64,000 nt of DNA. Origin: UBA7703 sp034926785. Lineage in GTDB: Bacteria > Bacillota > Clostridia > Christensenellales > CAG-138. Below are positions 34,700 through 43,707 of this stretch, one piece after another. The notes below the pieces were generated by a model. The model was given only the letters and a program-made list of their open reading frames with translations, did not search any database and had not been told where the DNA came from. The stretch lies in contig JAYFQU010000025.1 of assembly GCA_034926785.1 (NCBI GenBank), forward strand, positions 15,822-79,821, read 5' to 3'. A program made the translations under genes and the position numbers. How positions within the stretch are numbered: the stretch's first letter is position 1; each line of letters starts with the position of its first letter.

Positions 34700-35311
34700 T
34701 CATCCCCGATTTTGCGCCACGGGTTCATAAGCGAACTCCCGCGCGCCCTTCTCGAGCAAACGTTCAGCGGCGGCAGCATCGTTTAGCCAATCCTCCCGCT
34801 GCTCCGGCGGCAGAATCAAGGGCATCCGGTCGTGAATAAACGAAATCCCCTCCGCCGCGGGCGCGGTTAAAATCACAAACACAGGCGTTTGGGCGCCCAT
34901 CTCCGAACGATAAAGCCCCGCAAAGGTAAACATGCCTTTTGTTGCGGGGCGAAGTTTATACTTGATCTTCTGTTTTTCGCGCGTTTCCCACTCGAAATAT
35001 CCCGCTGCCGGAATCAGGCAGCGTCCCGAATGCGCCTGCCCTCCGGCAAGCATCGGCGCGCGGAATATGCTCTTTTCCAGCGCGGTCTCACTGCGCGCGT
35101 TGATGATCCTGCCCTTGCCATCAAAGCGGGCGAACCCCCATTGCATAACGCGCGGGCCCAACGCGTCCAAGACGGGAACAAACTCGGTTGGAAAGACCTC
35201 CCCGTTTTTCAGCATGGAGAGTTCCGCCTCCTGCTGGCTCTGAAGATAGAGCAGCGCCAGCATCTCGCGGTATTCTTCGTCGTCAAAATCCGTATAAAAT
35301 CGCCCGCACAT
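34700..35311 (-). CDS. SRAP domain protein (YedK/HMCES family)
   Basis: This family forms a covalent thiazolidine crosslink with abasic sites in single-stranded DNA, protecting them. The reactive Cys2 is in place (MCGRFYTDFDD). The other family blocks follow: NARSETA, GRCLIPAAGYFEWE and the active-site His in HDRMPLIL. The length, 203 aa, is usual. It stands alone between the AraC-type gene and the PAP2-type gene. Confidence 0.93.
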   Translation of the reverse strand: MCGRFYTDFDDEEYREMLALLYLQSQQEAELSMLKNGEVFPTEFVPVLDALGPRVMQWGFARFDGKGRIINARSETALEKSIFRAPMLAGGQAHSGRCLIPAAGYFEWETREKQKIKYKLRPATKGMFTFAGLYRSEMGAQTPVFVILTAPAAEGISFIHDRMPLILPPEQREDWLNDAAAAERLLEKGAREFAYEPVAQNRG

Positions 35312-35341
35312 GGCGCATCCCCCCCCTCGGCAGAATTGCTT

Positions 35342-35794
35342 TCAGCCAAGCCAGATGCCGACGCCGATGCCTACAATCGAACCGATGAGCACCTGCAGCG
35401 GCGTGTGTCCAATGAGTTCCTTGAGCTCCCATTCCGGCAGTTCCAGGATTTTTCCCTCCTGAATCAGGTGGTCGATGATCGCCGTAATGGTCACCGCCTG
35501 CTTGCCGGCCTCCTGACGCACGCCGCGCGCATCATGAAGCACGACCGAGGCCAGCACAAAGGAGATCGCAAATTCAAACGAAGCGAGACCGAATTCAATG
35601 GCGACCGCCGTAGCCAGAGCGCAAACCGTCGCAGCGTGGCTGCTCGGCATGCCGCCGCTGCCAACCAGCCGCTCAAACCTGAACTCGCGGTTGACGATGG
35701 TATATAAAATTGCTTTCGCCCCCTGCGCAATCGTCCACGCTACCAGGGCCGCGATAAGTATTCTGTTTTCTAAAAAACCCTTTAAAAATTCCAT
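35342..35794 (-). CDS. Divergent PAP2 family membrane protein
   Basis: This 150-residue protein has about four hydrophobic segments and the divergent PAP2 blocks GSGGMPSSHAATVCALA and LHDARGVRQEAGKQA. That family (YuiD-like, formerly DUF212) is related to lipid phosphatases, and its substrate is unknown. The ATG at 35794 starts the conserved MEFLKGFLENR; the frame extends further to 36214, but that part is of low complexity and overlaps the divergent gene. A possible ribosome site GGAAG lies upstream. Confidence 0.88.
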   Translation of the reverse strand: MEFLKGFLENRILIAALVAWTIAQGAKAILYTIVNREFRFERLVGSGGMPSSHAATVCALATAVAIEFGLASFEFAISFVLASVVLHDARGVRQEAGKQAVTITAIIDHLIQEGKILELPEWELKELIGHTPLQVLIGSIVGIGVGIWLG

Positions 35795-35975
35795 CGTTGT
35801 CGCTTCCAAATCCTTCTTCTGACTATGCGGCGGATCGACCGGCGCATGATGCGAAGAATATTGTATCTCACGGCGTAGAGAATTACAACAAGCATACAAT
35901 GGGATCGGTTTTAAACACTTTTCACATTTTCTGTCTGAATTCATCAAGTATTTGTAAATATATCCCGTAGAACGA

Positions 35976-36005
35976 TTGACAGAGCGAGCCGGAATACCGT
36001 ACGCT
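35976..36005 (+). promoter_or_regulatory. Promoter of the metallophosphoesterase gene, predicted leaderless
   Basis: TTGACA (35976-35981), an 18-bp spacer and TACGCT (36000-36005), which ends 6 nt before the ATG at 36012. The start site would fall on or next to the A of the ATG. Confidence 0.5.
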
Positions 36006-36011
36006 TGGACA

Positions 36012-37301
36012 ATGAAGAAACGATTGTTTAGCATAGCCTTATTTCTTTTTGCGCTTTGCGCTTTTCTGCTGCCCGGCGTCAGCCCTGCACGCGCCGAAGA
36101 GAGCGTGTCCCCCCGCTTAAGCTTTGGAGACGACGGAACGTTTACCGTCCTGATCCTTTCCGATTTACAGGACACACAACTCACCACCGAGCTCGTCATC
36201 CGCGGCGAAACCAATGTGATCCGCGATTATCCCGCGGATCTGATTGTTTTGCTTGGCGATCAGCTGGAAGGGCCAAGCCCCGTTTTGCGTCTTGGTGACG
36301 GCGTTGCCAACTGTGAGAAGACGCTTCGCACCCTGCTTGAGCCAATTGAGGCAAGCGGCATCCCGTTTGTGGTGGTGTTTGGCAATCACGACTATGAAGC
36401 GCCCATGCCGGTTAAGCAGCAGGCTGCGCTTTTCGAAAGCTACAGCAACTGCGTCGGCGTTTCGTACGGCAAAAACTCCAGTGAGAATGGCGCGTTTGTG
36501 CTCCCGATCGATCGCACAGGAAGCGATCAAGCAGGCATGGCGCTGTATTTCTTCGATTCCGGCTCCTACATCGCCAACGGCGATTATGACACCGTCTCCG
36601 GGGAGCAGGTAGTCTGGTATAACGAGCGGAGCGCCGCTTTTAAGGCCGAAAATGGCGGTCAGGCGCTGCCCTCTGCCGCGTTTTGCCATATCCCCGTTCC
36701 GGAAGTCTACCAGTTGCTCAGCGAAGTTCCCAAGGGCACGAAAGGCGCGCTTAAGGGCATCGGCGTCGGTAAGGGAAAATACTATCTGCCGGACGAAACC
36801 AAGATTTTCGCGGGCGAGGTAAATGAGGCCCCCTGCCCCTCCAGTGAAAACCACGGCCTTTTTGACGCCTATTTGAATAACGGCGATGTATTCCTCACCG
36901 TCAACGGACACGATCATATCAATTCATTCATCGGCAGCCTCGATGGAATTGATATCGCCAACGCGCCGGGCAGCAGCTACACGAGCTATGGTGACGAGGG
37001 AATCCGCGGCGCGCGGCTCTTCCGCTTCAGCGAAGCCAATGTGAGAGACTACGAGACCATGCATGTGCTCTACAGCGACTATAACACCCCCGCAAGCTAC
37101 GGTTATTTAAAATACTATTTCAGCACCACTACGGGCATCTATAACGCCGTAAAGGTCGGCGTGAGCGGCATTGTCATCATTCTGGGAATCGTCGCGACAA
37201 TCATTGTTTTGATCGTTCGCGGCAAGCGCCGCAGGGCAACGGCGGCTCCGGCTGCAACCAAACCCGACAATCCCGGCAGGGAAAAAGGCGGGAACGAATA
37301 G
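36012..37301 (+). CDS. Membrane-anchored extracellular metallophosphoesterase
   Basis: This 429-residue protein has a signal peptide (cleaved near SPARAEE), a calcineurin-like phosphoesterase domain with VLLGDQLEGP and FGNHDYEAP metal-binding motifs and a final VNGHDHINSF, and a C-terminal membrane helix (GIVIILGIVATIIVLIV) followed by basic residues. It should sit outside the cell, tethered to the membrane, and hydrolyse phosphoesters of unknown identity. No Shine-Dalgarno is seen before the ATG, and the promoter runs almost into it. It ends at a bidirectional terminator shared with rnfB. Confidence 0.88.
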   Translation: MKKRLFSIALFLFALCAFLLPGVSPARAEESVSPRLSFGDDGTFTVLILSDLQDTQLTTELVIRGETNVIRDYPADLIVLLGDQLEGPSPVLRLGDGVANCEKTLRTLLEPIEASGIPFVVVFGNHDYEAPMPVKQQAALFESYSNCVGVSYGKNSSENGAFVLPIDRTGSDQAGMALYFFDSGSYIANGDYDTVSGEQVVWYNERSAAFKAENGGQALPSAAFCHIPVPEVYQLLSEVPKGTKGALKGIGVGKGKYYLPDETKIFAGEVNEAPCPSSENHGLFDAYLNNGDVFLTVNGHDHINSFIGSLDGIDIANAPGSSYTSYGDEGIRGARLFRFSEANVRDYETMHVLYSDYNTPASYGYLKYYFSTTTGIYNAVKVGVSGIVIILGIVATIIVLIVRGKRRRATAAPAATKPDNPGREKGGNE

Positions 37302-37314
37302 TCCGCAAAAAGCC

Positions 37315-37342
37315 AAAAAATCCGCCGAACGGCGGATTTTTT
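37315..37342. terminator. Bidirectional terminator between the metallophosphoesterase and rnfB
   Basis: AAAAAATCCGCCG and CGGCGGATTTTTT arms make a perfect stem with T-runs on either strand, between genes ending at 37301 (+) and 37356 (-). Confidence 0.85.
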
Positions 37343-37355
37343 GTTTGCTTTACGT

Positions 37356-38222
37356 TTATTCAATCTCAATCTCGAGCAGTTCCGCCTGTGCGGCTGCCGC
37401 CGCGGCCCCTTCCAGATCGTGCTCGTAGAAGTTTACGATGCAGTGCATCGGGCAGACGGGAATACAGGCGCCGCAGCGGGTGCAGGTGGCCTCGTCTATG
37501 ATTGCGACGCCGTTGATTACATGGATAGAGTCGGACGGGCATTGTTTTTCACAGCGTTTGCAGCCGACGCAGGCGGTTTTGCACTGCAGCCTTGCAATGC
37601 GGCCGATCGCCTCGTTGCGGCACATCACGACGACAGTCTGATCCTTTGGCAGCATCTGTATAATGCCGCGCGGGCAGGCGGCGACGCACATGGTGCAGCC
37701 GGTACAGACGTCGTCGTCAATCACCGCCACCCCGTCTACGATCGTAATCGCCCCAAACGCGCAATGAGAAATACAGTCCCCAAGACCAACACAGCCGAAT
37801 TCACAGGCGTTTGGCCCGCCTGAGATGCCACTCGCCGCCCGGCAGGAAGGCACGCCGCTGTAGTCATAGCGTGCGGTGACATGGTCGCAGGTTCCCTGGC
37901 AGCGCACACGCGCAACCATCGGTTCAACCGCCTCCGCACTCACGCCCATAATTTCAGCAATAGCTTTCACCGTTTTTTCACCGCCGGGCGTACAGGCGTT
38001 TGCCCTCGCATCCCCGCGGACAACCGCCTCTGCATAGGCATCGCATCCGGCATAACCGCAGGCGCCGCAGTTTGCTCCCGCAACGGCCGCGCGAACCGCG
38101 CTCACGCGCTCGTCCACCTCGACGGAGAACTTTTTATCGGCAACGCCAAGCACGAGCCCAAAAAGAATACCGAGCCCGCCGAGGGCAAGTATGGCGTATA
38201 GAATCGGCAGATACTGCGCCAT
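37356..38222 (-). CDS. rnfB: Rnf complex subunit RnfB (ferredoxin-like iron-sulfur protein)
   Basis: RnfB takes electrons from reduced ferredoxin into the ion-pumping Rnf complex. The 288-residue protein has one N-terminal membrane helix, the [4Fe-4S] motif NCGACGYAGC, then several ferredoxin-type clusters (CTGCTMCVAACP, CVGCKRCEKQCP, CTRCGACIPVCP). The C-terminus is a short acidic tail. Last gene of rnfCDGEAB. I use the ATG at 38222 with GGGGG ten bases upstream; a GTG at 38228 is possible. Confidence 0.95.
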   Translation of the reverse strand: MAQYLPILYAILALGGLGILFGLVLGVADKKFSVEVDERVSAVRAAVAGANCGACGYAGCDAYAEAVVRGDARANACTPGGEKTVKAIAEIMGVSAEAVEPMVARVRCQGTCDHVTARYDYSGVPSCRAASGISGGPNACEFGCVGLGDCISHCAFGAITIVDGVAVIDDDVCTGCTMCVAACPRGIIQMLPKDQTVVVMCRNEAIGRIARLQCKTACVGCKRCEKQCPSDSIHVINGVAIIDEATCTRCGACIPVCPMHCIVNFYEHDLEGAAAAAAQAELLEIEIE

Positions 38223-38224
38223 GA

Positions 38225-38821
38225 TCACATCACCCCCGCAAACATATTGGAGAAGCCCAGAAACGCGATGCTCATCAGCCCTGCGATGACCAGCGAAATT
38301 GGGAATCCCTTGAGCGGGGCGGCGATCTTCGCCGTCTCCAGTCGTTCCCGAACGCCGGCCATCAGCACGATCGCAACCAGGAACCCCAGCGCGCCAAACG
38401 TGCCGTTGAGTACGGAATAGAGCAGATTATAGCCCTCCGTGATATTAAGGATGGTCACGCCGAGCACCGCACAGTTGGTTGTGATCAGCGGCAGGTAGAT
38501 GCCCAGAGCGGAATAGAGCGACGGGGCGGATTTTTTGAGGAACATCTCCACTACCTGCACCAGCGACGCGATGACGAGAATGAACGCGATGGTATTGAGG
38601 TACTCCAGCTTGAGCGGTACGAGCAAATAGTAGTAAACAAAGTACGTAAACAAGCTTGCCAGCGCCATGACAAACGTCACCGCGAGTCCCATACCAAACG
38701 CGGTTTCCACCTTGTTGGAAACGCCAAGGAATGGGCAGCAGCCGAGAAAGCGCGAAAAGATATAGTTATTCGTCAGCACGCAACTGAACATAAAGAGAAG
38801 AATTTTCACAACAGGGCTCAT
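38225..38821 (-). CDS. rnfA: Rnf complex membrane subunit RnfA
   Basis: RnfA is one of two homologous six-helix subunits that face each other in the membrane and help carry ions and electrons. This copy has 198 residues and the family block NNYIFSRFLGCCPFLGVSN, with a Cys placed where a membrane-embedded iron-sulfur centre is shared with RnfE. The start overlaps the rnfE stop by 4 nt (ATGA), and rnfB follows after 2 nt. Confidence 0.95.
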   Translation of the reverse strand: MSPVVKILLFMFSCVLTNNYIFSRFLGCCPFLGVSNKVETAFGMGLAVTFVMALASLFTYFVYYYLLVPLKLEYLNTIAFILVIASLVQVVEMFLKKSAPSLYSALGIYLPLITTNCAVLGVTILNITEGYNLLYSVLNGTFGALGFLVAIVLMAGVRERLETAKIAAPLKGFPISLVIAGLMSIAFLGFSNMFAGVM

Positions 38822-39447
38822 TCGCTCTTCGCCTCCTTCCGCTTACCGGCCTTCATGCTCACGGCGTTAAACGCCGCAAGCAGCAAGCCGAACACGATGA
38901 ATCCGCCGGCGGGGAGAATCAATAGCAGCATGGGCTGGTAGGATGCGCCAAACACCTGTGTCCCAAAGATCGTACCGTTGCCGAGAATCTCGCGAATACT
39001 GCCGATGAGCGTGAGCGCAACGGTGAAGCCAATGCCCATGCCAATGCCGTCCATCGCGCTGTGCAGTACCGGATTTTTACTTGCGAAAGCCTCCGCGCGC
39101 GCAAGGATGATGCAGTTGACCACAATCAGCGGCAGAAAGATGCCGAGGCTCTGATACAGCGCGGGCAAAAACGCGTTCATAAACATCTGCACCATGGTCA
39201 CAAACGTGCAGATGACGATGATGAACGCCGGGATACGAATCTTATCGGGGATGAAGTTGCGCAGCATCGAGATCACGACGTTGGAACCGATGAGCACAAA
39301 CGTCGCCGCCGCTCCCATGCCGATGCCGTTGGTTGCGTTGGTCGTCACCGCCATGGTCGGGCAGGTGCCAAGCACCAGCCGGAACGTGGGGTTTTCGGTG
39401 ATCAGGCCGTTAAAAAATACACTCTTAAGCGATGTTTTCTGTTCCAT
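38818..39447 (-). CDS. rnfE: Rnf complex membrane subunit RnfE
   Basis: RnfE is the homologous partner of RnfA. It has 209 residues, about six helices and the family block NPTFRLVLGTCPTMAVTTNA, with the conserved Cys. It starts 4 nt after rnfG ends and overlaps rnfA by 4 nt, as expected for a coupled operon. Confidence 0.95.
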   Translation of the reverse strand: MEQKTSLKSVFFNGLITENPTFRLVLGTCPTMAVTTNATNGIGMGAAATFVLIGSNVVISMLRNFIPDKIRIPAFIIVICTFVTMVQMFMNAFLPALYQSLGIFLPLIVVNCIILARAEAFASKNPVLHSAMDGIGMGIGFTVALTLIGSIREILGNGTIFGTQVFGASYQPMLLLILPAGGFIVFGLLLAAFNAVSMKAGKRKEAKSE

Positions 39448-39451
39448 ATGG

Positions 39452-40003
39452 TTATCCCTCCGTCGGCGGCGTCAAACCGCCCAGCGCGAGAACCGCAGCG
39501 TTGACCGCCGTGGTCACCGCGCGGGATGTGATGGTTGCCGATGTGATGGCGTCGATGTCCCCGCCATCCTTCGCAAGCGCGATCGGCGCAGCTTTACCGA
39601 CATATTGTTCGCCGAACCAGGCTTCCTTGGCGCGCGCGCCGAGGCCCGCGGTCTCCGAAAAGCTCGACCCGCCGATGGAAACGCCGGTCACCGCGCCGTT
39701 AATGTCGATGCCGACGGTGATTTCAATCTCACCGCCGTAACCCTTGGTGACGATGGTTCCGGTTTTTCCAACCAGAGCGCCGCTTGCATCATAACCAGCA
39801 AAGGCATCCTTCATGCCCTCCGGCGCGGTCTGTGCAGCGAAGGTTCCCGCTGCGGGCAGCACGGCGCGCCTCGCGGCATCCGCCGCCTGCTCAGCCTGCA
39901 CCTGAATCGCGGGCGCGGTGATCATATTCGTCAGCCCAAGCGCAAGCCCCGCAACAGCCGCGAGCAGAAAGAGCTTTAAGCCAAGTACAAGCACATTACG
40001 CAT
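39452..40003 (-). CDS. rnfG: Rnf complex subunit RnfG (covalent FMN)
   Basis: This 183-residue protein has one N-terminal membrane helix and an extracytoplasmic FMN-binding domain. The flavinylation motif is AITSATITSRAV, with Thr as the covalent FMN site (consensus S/T-GAT-L/M-TS; here Ser replaces the usual Gly). The GGSSFSETAGLGARA block is also typical. It overlaps the end of rnfD by 8 nt. Covalent attachment would need an ApbE flavin transferase, which is not in this window. Confidence 0.93.
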   Translation of the reverse strand: MRNVLVLGLKLFLLAAVAGLALGLTNMITAPAIQVQAEQAADAARRAVLPAAGTFAAQTAPEGMKDAFAGYDASGALVGKTGTIVTKGYGGEIEITVGIDINGAVTGVSIGGSSFSETAGLGARAKEAWFGEQYVGKAAPIALAKDGGDIDAITSATITSRAVTTAVNAAVLALGGLTPPTEG

Positions 40004-40940
40004 TCGTCTTCACCTCCCCGTAAATTCTGCTGTGCAGCATACGATCGATGAGTGGGGTGAGCACGTTCATGATTAGGATCGCGTAGGTCGTGCCCTCCGG
40101 ATAACCGCCGAACGTGCGGATCAGCGCAATGAGAAGTCCCGCTCCGCCTGCAAAGATCATTTGCCCCGCGTGCGTCATGGGGCTGGTGACATAGTCCGTC
40201 GCCATAAACACCGCGCCGAAGAGCACGCTGCCAACGAGCACACCCTGAAGCGGATCGCCGCCGAAGAGCCAGGTGAAGAGCATGAACGAGCCGATCATGG
40301 TGACGGGGATGTGCCAGGTGATCGTCTTTCGAATCAGCAGGTACGCAAGACCGAGCAGGATTGCAATCTTGCTCACCTCGCCGATGCAGCCGGGAATCCG
40401 GCCAATAAAGCACTGGATCAGCGACGGGGCCGCGGCGGCACCCGCTTCGCCGGAGAGCATTGCCAGCGGCGTTGCGCCGGAGACCGCGTCAAACGGGGTT
40501 ACATAGGCGCCACCGCTCATCAGCGCAGGCCAGCTGGCAAGCAGCACCGCGCGGGCGGCGATTGCGGGGTTGACGAAGTTATCGCCAATGCCGCCAAAGA
40601 GCTGCTTGACCAGCAGAATCGCGACCGCGCTGCCGACCACCAGCATCCACCATGGCGCGGTGGACGGCATATTCATCGCGAGAATAATGCCCGTCACTAT
40701 GGCGGAGAGATCGTTAATCGTAATCGGTTTCTTGAAGATCACCTGCCAGAGAAACTCCCACACGACGCAGGACGCGACGCAGATAAGGATGACGCGCAGA
40801 GCGGCCCAGCCAAAGAGCCAAACACCTGCAACCACCGTCGGCATGAGCGCGGTGATCACGTCCAGCATCAACACGGAAGTCGTATCCTTTGCAAAGATAT
40901 GCGGCGCCGCCGACACGGCAAATCGCTTTTTCGTTTCCAT
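39996..40940 (-). CDS. rnfD: Rnf complex membrane subunit RnfD (covalent FMN)
   Basis: This 314-residue protein has about nine helices. The covalent FMN site is in SGATPLAML, after DAVSGAT. Other family blocks are NPAIAARAVLLASWP and MATDYVTSPMT. The start at 40940 has AGGAGGTGA seven bases upstream. The longer frame to 41168 overlaps rnfC in another frame and is not used. It lies 5 nt after rnfC. Confidence 0.95.
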   Translation of the reverse strand: METKKRFAVSAAPHIFAKDTTSVLMLDVITALMPTVVAGVWLFGWAALRVILICVASCVVWEFLWQVIFKKPITINDLSAIVTGIILAMNMPSTAPWWMLVVGSAVAILLVKQLFGGIGDNFVNPAIAARAVLLASWPALMSGGAYVTPFDAVSGATPLAMLSGEAGAAAAPSLIQCFIGRIPGCIGEVSKIAILLGLAYLLIRKTITWHIPVTMIGSFMLFTWLFGGDPLQGVLVGSVLFGAVFMATDYVTSPMTHAGQMIFAGGAGLLIALIRTFGGYPEGTTYAILIMNVLTPLIDRMLHSRIYGEVKTNA

Positions 40941-40945
40941 TCGGG

Positions 40946-42262
40946 TCACCTCCTCGCCTTTGCGGCAATCTCTTCCCTCGCGGCCTTGTAGCTCGCGGTG
41001 AGATAGCGCCGCGCGGGGCAGATATAGGAGCACGCGCCGCAGAGCACGCAGTCCATAAGTCCGTGCTGCTTTGCGCCTTCCAGATCGTGTTTGTCCAGAT
41101 CCGAGCGCAGCAGGTATGGGTGCAGCCCGATCGGGCAGACATGCACGCAACGCGCGCAGCGGATGCATGCGGTTTCCTGCATGGCCTTCGCCTGCTGTTC
41201 GTCAAACGCGATGATACCGTTGGTCGCCTTTGTCGCCGCCGCTTCCAGATCCGCCGCGCAAAGCCCCGTCATGGGACCGCCGGCAAACACCTTATGCGCA
41301 CAATCGAGCAGACCGCCGCAGGCCGCAATCGCGTCCTCATAGCGCGTGCCGACGCGCAAAAGCAGATTGCCTGGTTCCTTCACGCAGCCGGTCACGGTCG
41401 TGATGCGCTCCACAAGCGGTTTGCCAAGCGACACCGCATCATTCACGGCGGCGGCGGTGCTCACGTTAAATACCAGCGCGCCCGCGTCCAGCGGCAGCTT
41501 TCCGCGCGGAACCTCACGCCCGGTAACCACTTTGATCAGTTGCTTTTCCGAGCCTTGCGGATATTTTGTTTTAAGCGGAAGAATTTGAATATTCTCATAG
41601 GCCGAAGCGGCCTGCTGCATGACTTGAATGGCGTCCGGCTTGTTGGATTCGATGGCAACAACCCCCCGGGATACGCCCGTTGCGCGGAGGATTAGCCTGA
41701 GCCCGGCGAGGATGCCCTCCGGGCTTTCCAGCATCAGCCGGTGGTCGGCGGTAAGATAGGGTTCACACTCCGCGCCGTTGAGAATGATGACGTCCGCATG
41801 CTTCCCTTCGGGAATGGTCATCTTGATGTGCGTTGGAAATGCCGCGCCGCCCATACCGCAGATCCCCGCGTTTTTCACGGCGGCAATGATTTCTTCAGGC
41901 GCGGCGCGTTCCGCACCCAACGGCGTGAGCGGCACCCATTCCTCCAAGCGGTCGTTTCGAATGCCGATGCAGAGCTCCGGCCTGCTCCGCAGCATCTGTC
42001 GCTCCTCCACAAACAGCACCTCTCCCGATACGCTCGCGTGAACGGGAAGCCCTAACGCGCCAACCGGTGTTGCAATCAGTTCCCCCAGCTTTACGCGCTG
42101 CCCTTTGGTCACGCATGGCTCGCTCGGCGCCCCTAGATGCATCCCGACGGGGATTACCACCGTGTCCGGCATGACGGCCCGTACGACGCTATCCCGCGTC
42201 AGCGGCTTGCCTTCGCCGATCTGGCGAAGCGGGTGAACGCCGCCTTGAAACGATTTCCTCAA
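40946..42262 (-). CDS. rnfC: Rnf complex subunit RnfC (NADH-binding, iron-sulfur)
   Basis: RnfC is the peripheral subunit that exchanges electrons with NAD+. The 438-residue protein has the N-terminal GGVHP block (FQGGVHPLRQIGEGKPLTR), the flavin/NADH region GICGMGGAAFPTHIK and two [4Fe-4S] motifs, CIRCARCVHVCP and CVLCGACSYICP. First gene of rnfCDGEAB. It starts with TTG at 42262, with AGGTGG about seven bases upstream; no ATG start is available nearby. Confidence 0.95.
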   Translation of the reverse strand: MRKSFQGGVHPLRQIGEGKPLTRDSVVRAVMPDTVVIPVGMHLGAPSEPCVTKGQRVKLGELIATPVGALGLPVHASVSGEVLFVEERQMLRSRPELCIGIRNDRLEEWVPLTPLGAERAAPEEIIAAVKNAGICGMGGAAFPTHIKMTIPEGKHADVIILNGAECEPYLTADHRLMLESPEGILAGLRLILRATGVSRGVVAIESNKPDAIQVMQQAASAYENIQILPLKTKYPQGSEKQLIKVVTGREVPRGKLPLDAGALVFNVSTAAAVNDAVSLGKPLVERITTVTGCVKEPGNLLLRVGTRYEDAIAACGGLLDCAHKVFAGGPMTGLCAADLEAAATKATNGIIAFDEQQAKAMQETACIRCARCVHVCPIGLHPYLLRSDLDKHDLEGAKQHGLMDCVLCGACSYICPARRYLTASYKAAREEIAAKARR

Positions 42263-42290
42263 ATCCTATCCACCTGCCTTACATAGTTCA

Positions 42291-42357
42291 GACGTAGCTG
42301 CCCCGCTACGTCCGGTCGACTAAATTTCAGTATAAGGGAACAAAACAGAAATGTACA
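42291..42357 (-). promoter_or_regulatory. rnf operon promoter and leader hairpin
   Basis: TGTACA (42352-42357), a 17-bp spacer and TATACT (42329-42334) on the minus strand make a plausible but weaker promoter. The leader then contains a perfect 8-bp hairpin (GACGTAGC / GCTACGTC, 42291-42312) ahead of the rnfC ribosome site. Confidence 0.5.
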
Positions 42358-42430
42358 GATGTGGTTGCCGCGGAAAGCACGGTTTTCCTATCTCTCGGCT
42401 TTTATGCGTTTTGAATGGCGGTTTCATAAA

Positions 42431-42457
42431 AAGAACCGCCAGAATATGGCGGTTCTT
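42431..42457 (-). terminator. Terminator of the amidase-fold gene
   Basis: AAGAACCGCCA and TGGCGGTTCTT arms form an 11-bp stem, followed on the minus strand by TTTATG, 13 bases after the stop at 42470. Confidence 0.8.
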
Positions 42458-42469
42458 CTGTTCATAAGG

Positions 42470-43345
42470 TTATTGATTGACGCCAAGATACTTCAAAATA
42501 CCGTTGACAATCCCCTGCGCCATGGTCTGCTGAAACTCGGCGTTATTGATCTTTTTATCCTCGGCAGAGTTGCTGATATGCCCGAGGAAGAGCGTGCAAA
42601 CGGGCGCGTTTGTCTTGTTTAGGAAGGTTTCGTCGGTCTTATTTACGATGGACTCCCCCCCGACTTCGCGCAACGGCAAACTGGTTGCGTCCACATAGGC
42701 GCCGAGCACGCTGGAGGCGAGTTTGTCGCAGTCCGCCTTCTTGTCGTGCTTTTCAGGAACCCAGGCCATCGTTCCGCGCGTATCAGAGGATTTCACGGAA
42801 TTGCACTCGATTCGAACGGCGATCTCAACCTTTCCGTCGTTCAGAATCTTGACGCGCTCCGCCGCGGTCTTGTCGTCCTTCGCATCCTTGAGCGTAAAGA
42901 CAACCGTAGCGCCCTCCGCCTCTAATTTTTCCTTGACCAGCGTCGCCACCGCGAAGTTGAGGCGATTGGCGTATACCTTTGTAGAAACACCCTGAATCTG
43001 TGAACTGTAACCGCGCGCGGGATCGATGCCAATCACGTGCCCGTCGAGCGATCCAGGCGGTTCTTCGGTCGGCGTTGGCGTTGCGCCGGGTTCCAGCGTA
43101 GGTGTCGGAGTGGGTTCCATGGGGTTGATGGTCGGCGTCGGCGTTGCCGTGACCGGCGCAACGGTCGGAGAAGGCGACGGCGTGGCGTTCGCAATTTGAT
43201 AGCTCACGATGGCGGGAGAAATAACCCCTGCAACGAGCGCATAGGTCACGCCCGCGAGCAGAATCAGGATCATAGCGCATAGAATACCGAATGCGAGCGG
43301 GTTATTGATGCGAAACGTTCTCCTGCGCTTAACAATCTTTTTCAT
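42470..43345 (-). CDS. Amidase_3-fold protein lacking the zinc site, membrane-anchored
   Basis: This 291-residue protein has a basic N-terminus, one membrane helix (about residues 20-40), a Thr/Pro spacer (residues about 60-95) and an Amidase_3 (N-acetylmuramoyl-L-alanine amidase) domain. The zinc ligands are all changed. The usual DPGHGG is DPARGY. The ligand Glu region reads STKVYANRLN. The usual IHAN His is replaced in VRIECNS, and the final catalytic Glu is absent in LFLGHISN. It probably binds peptidoglycan or regulates a hydrolase rather than cutting. The ATG at 43345 has GGTGGAG upstream. Confidence 0.85.
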   Translation of the reverse strand: MKKIVKRRRTFRINNPLAFGILCAMILILLAGVTYALVAGVISPAIVSYQIANATPSPSPTVAPVTATPTPTINPMEPTPTPTLEPGATPTPTEEPPGSLDGHVIGIDPARGYSSQIQGVSTKVYANRLNFAVATLVKEKLEAEGATVVFTLKDAKDDKTAAERVKILNDGKVEIAVRIECNSVKSSDTRGTMAWVPEKHDKKADCDKLASSVLGAYVDATSLPLREVGGESIVNKTDETFLNKTNAPVCTLFLGHISNSAEDKKINNAEFQQTMAQGIVNGILKYLGVNQ

Positions 43346-43707
43346 GCTCTCCACCTCAGTCGTGCTATCAAAGGTATTGTAACACGCACCTCTTGGAAAG
43401 TACCATAGGGAAACACAAGATTTTCAAATTTTCTACGTTTTTGTTTGAAAAAAGACATGACTTTTTGGCGCGGTACCACCTCGCCAAAACGCCCGATCTT
43501 CTGCGTAAAACGCCGGAATATGCGGGTTTTCACGTGTCCGCGCATCATCTTGGCGGGTTTTTCCGCGCGTCTTCTGGAAATAAACGCGAAAAACGATTCC
43601 CTTTTGCTTAACAATGGATTCCTCTTTTTCCGGCATACGGCCGAACGCCGCAAATCCATCTTAATACGTACGAAACCGATTGAAACTGTTGAATTTTTAT
43701 TTTTAAC
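43346..43707. other. Intergenic stretch with an orphan T-box-like motif
   Basis: This gap has no convincing gene. On the minus strand AGGTGGTACCGCG (43469-43481) matches the T-box core exactly. It sits between arms TTTTGGCG (43482-43489, minus strand) and CGCCAAAA (43463-43470), followed by a long T-run. I find no specifier loop or Stem I before it, and the gene downstream is not a tRNA synthetase or amino-acid gene. Small open frames here are not supported by ribosome sites. Confidence 0.35.

Noticed and set aside
43433..43659. Small basic open frames in the gap before the phospholipase-like gene
   Set aside because: No ribosome sites, two overlapping frames of similar length, and no recognisable domain. 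The stretch is better described as non-coding.
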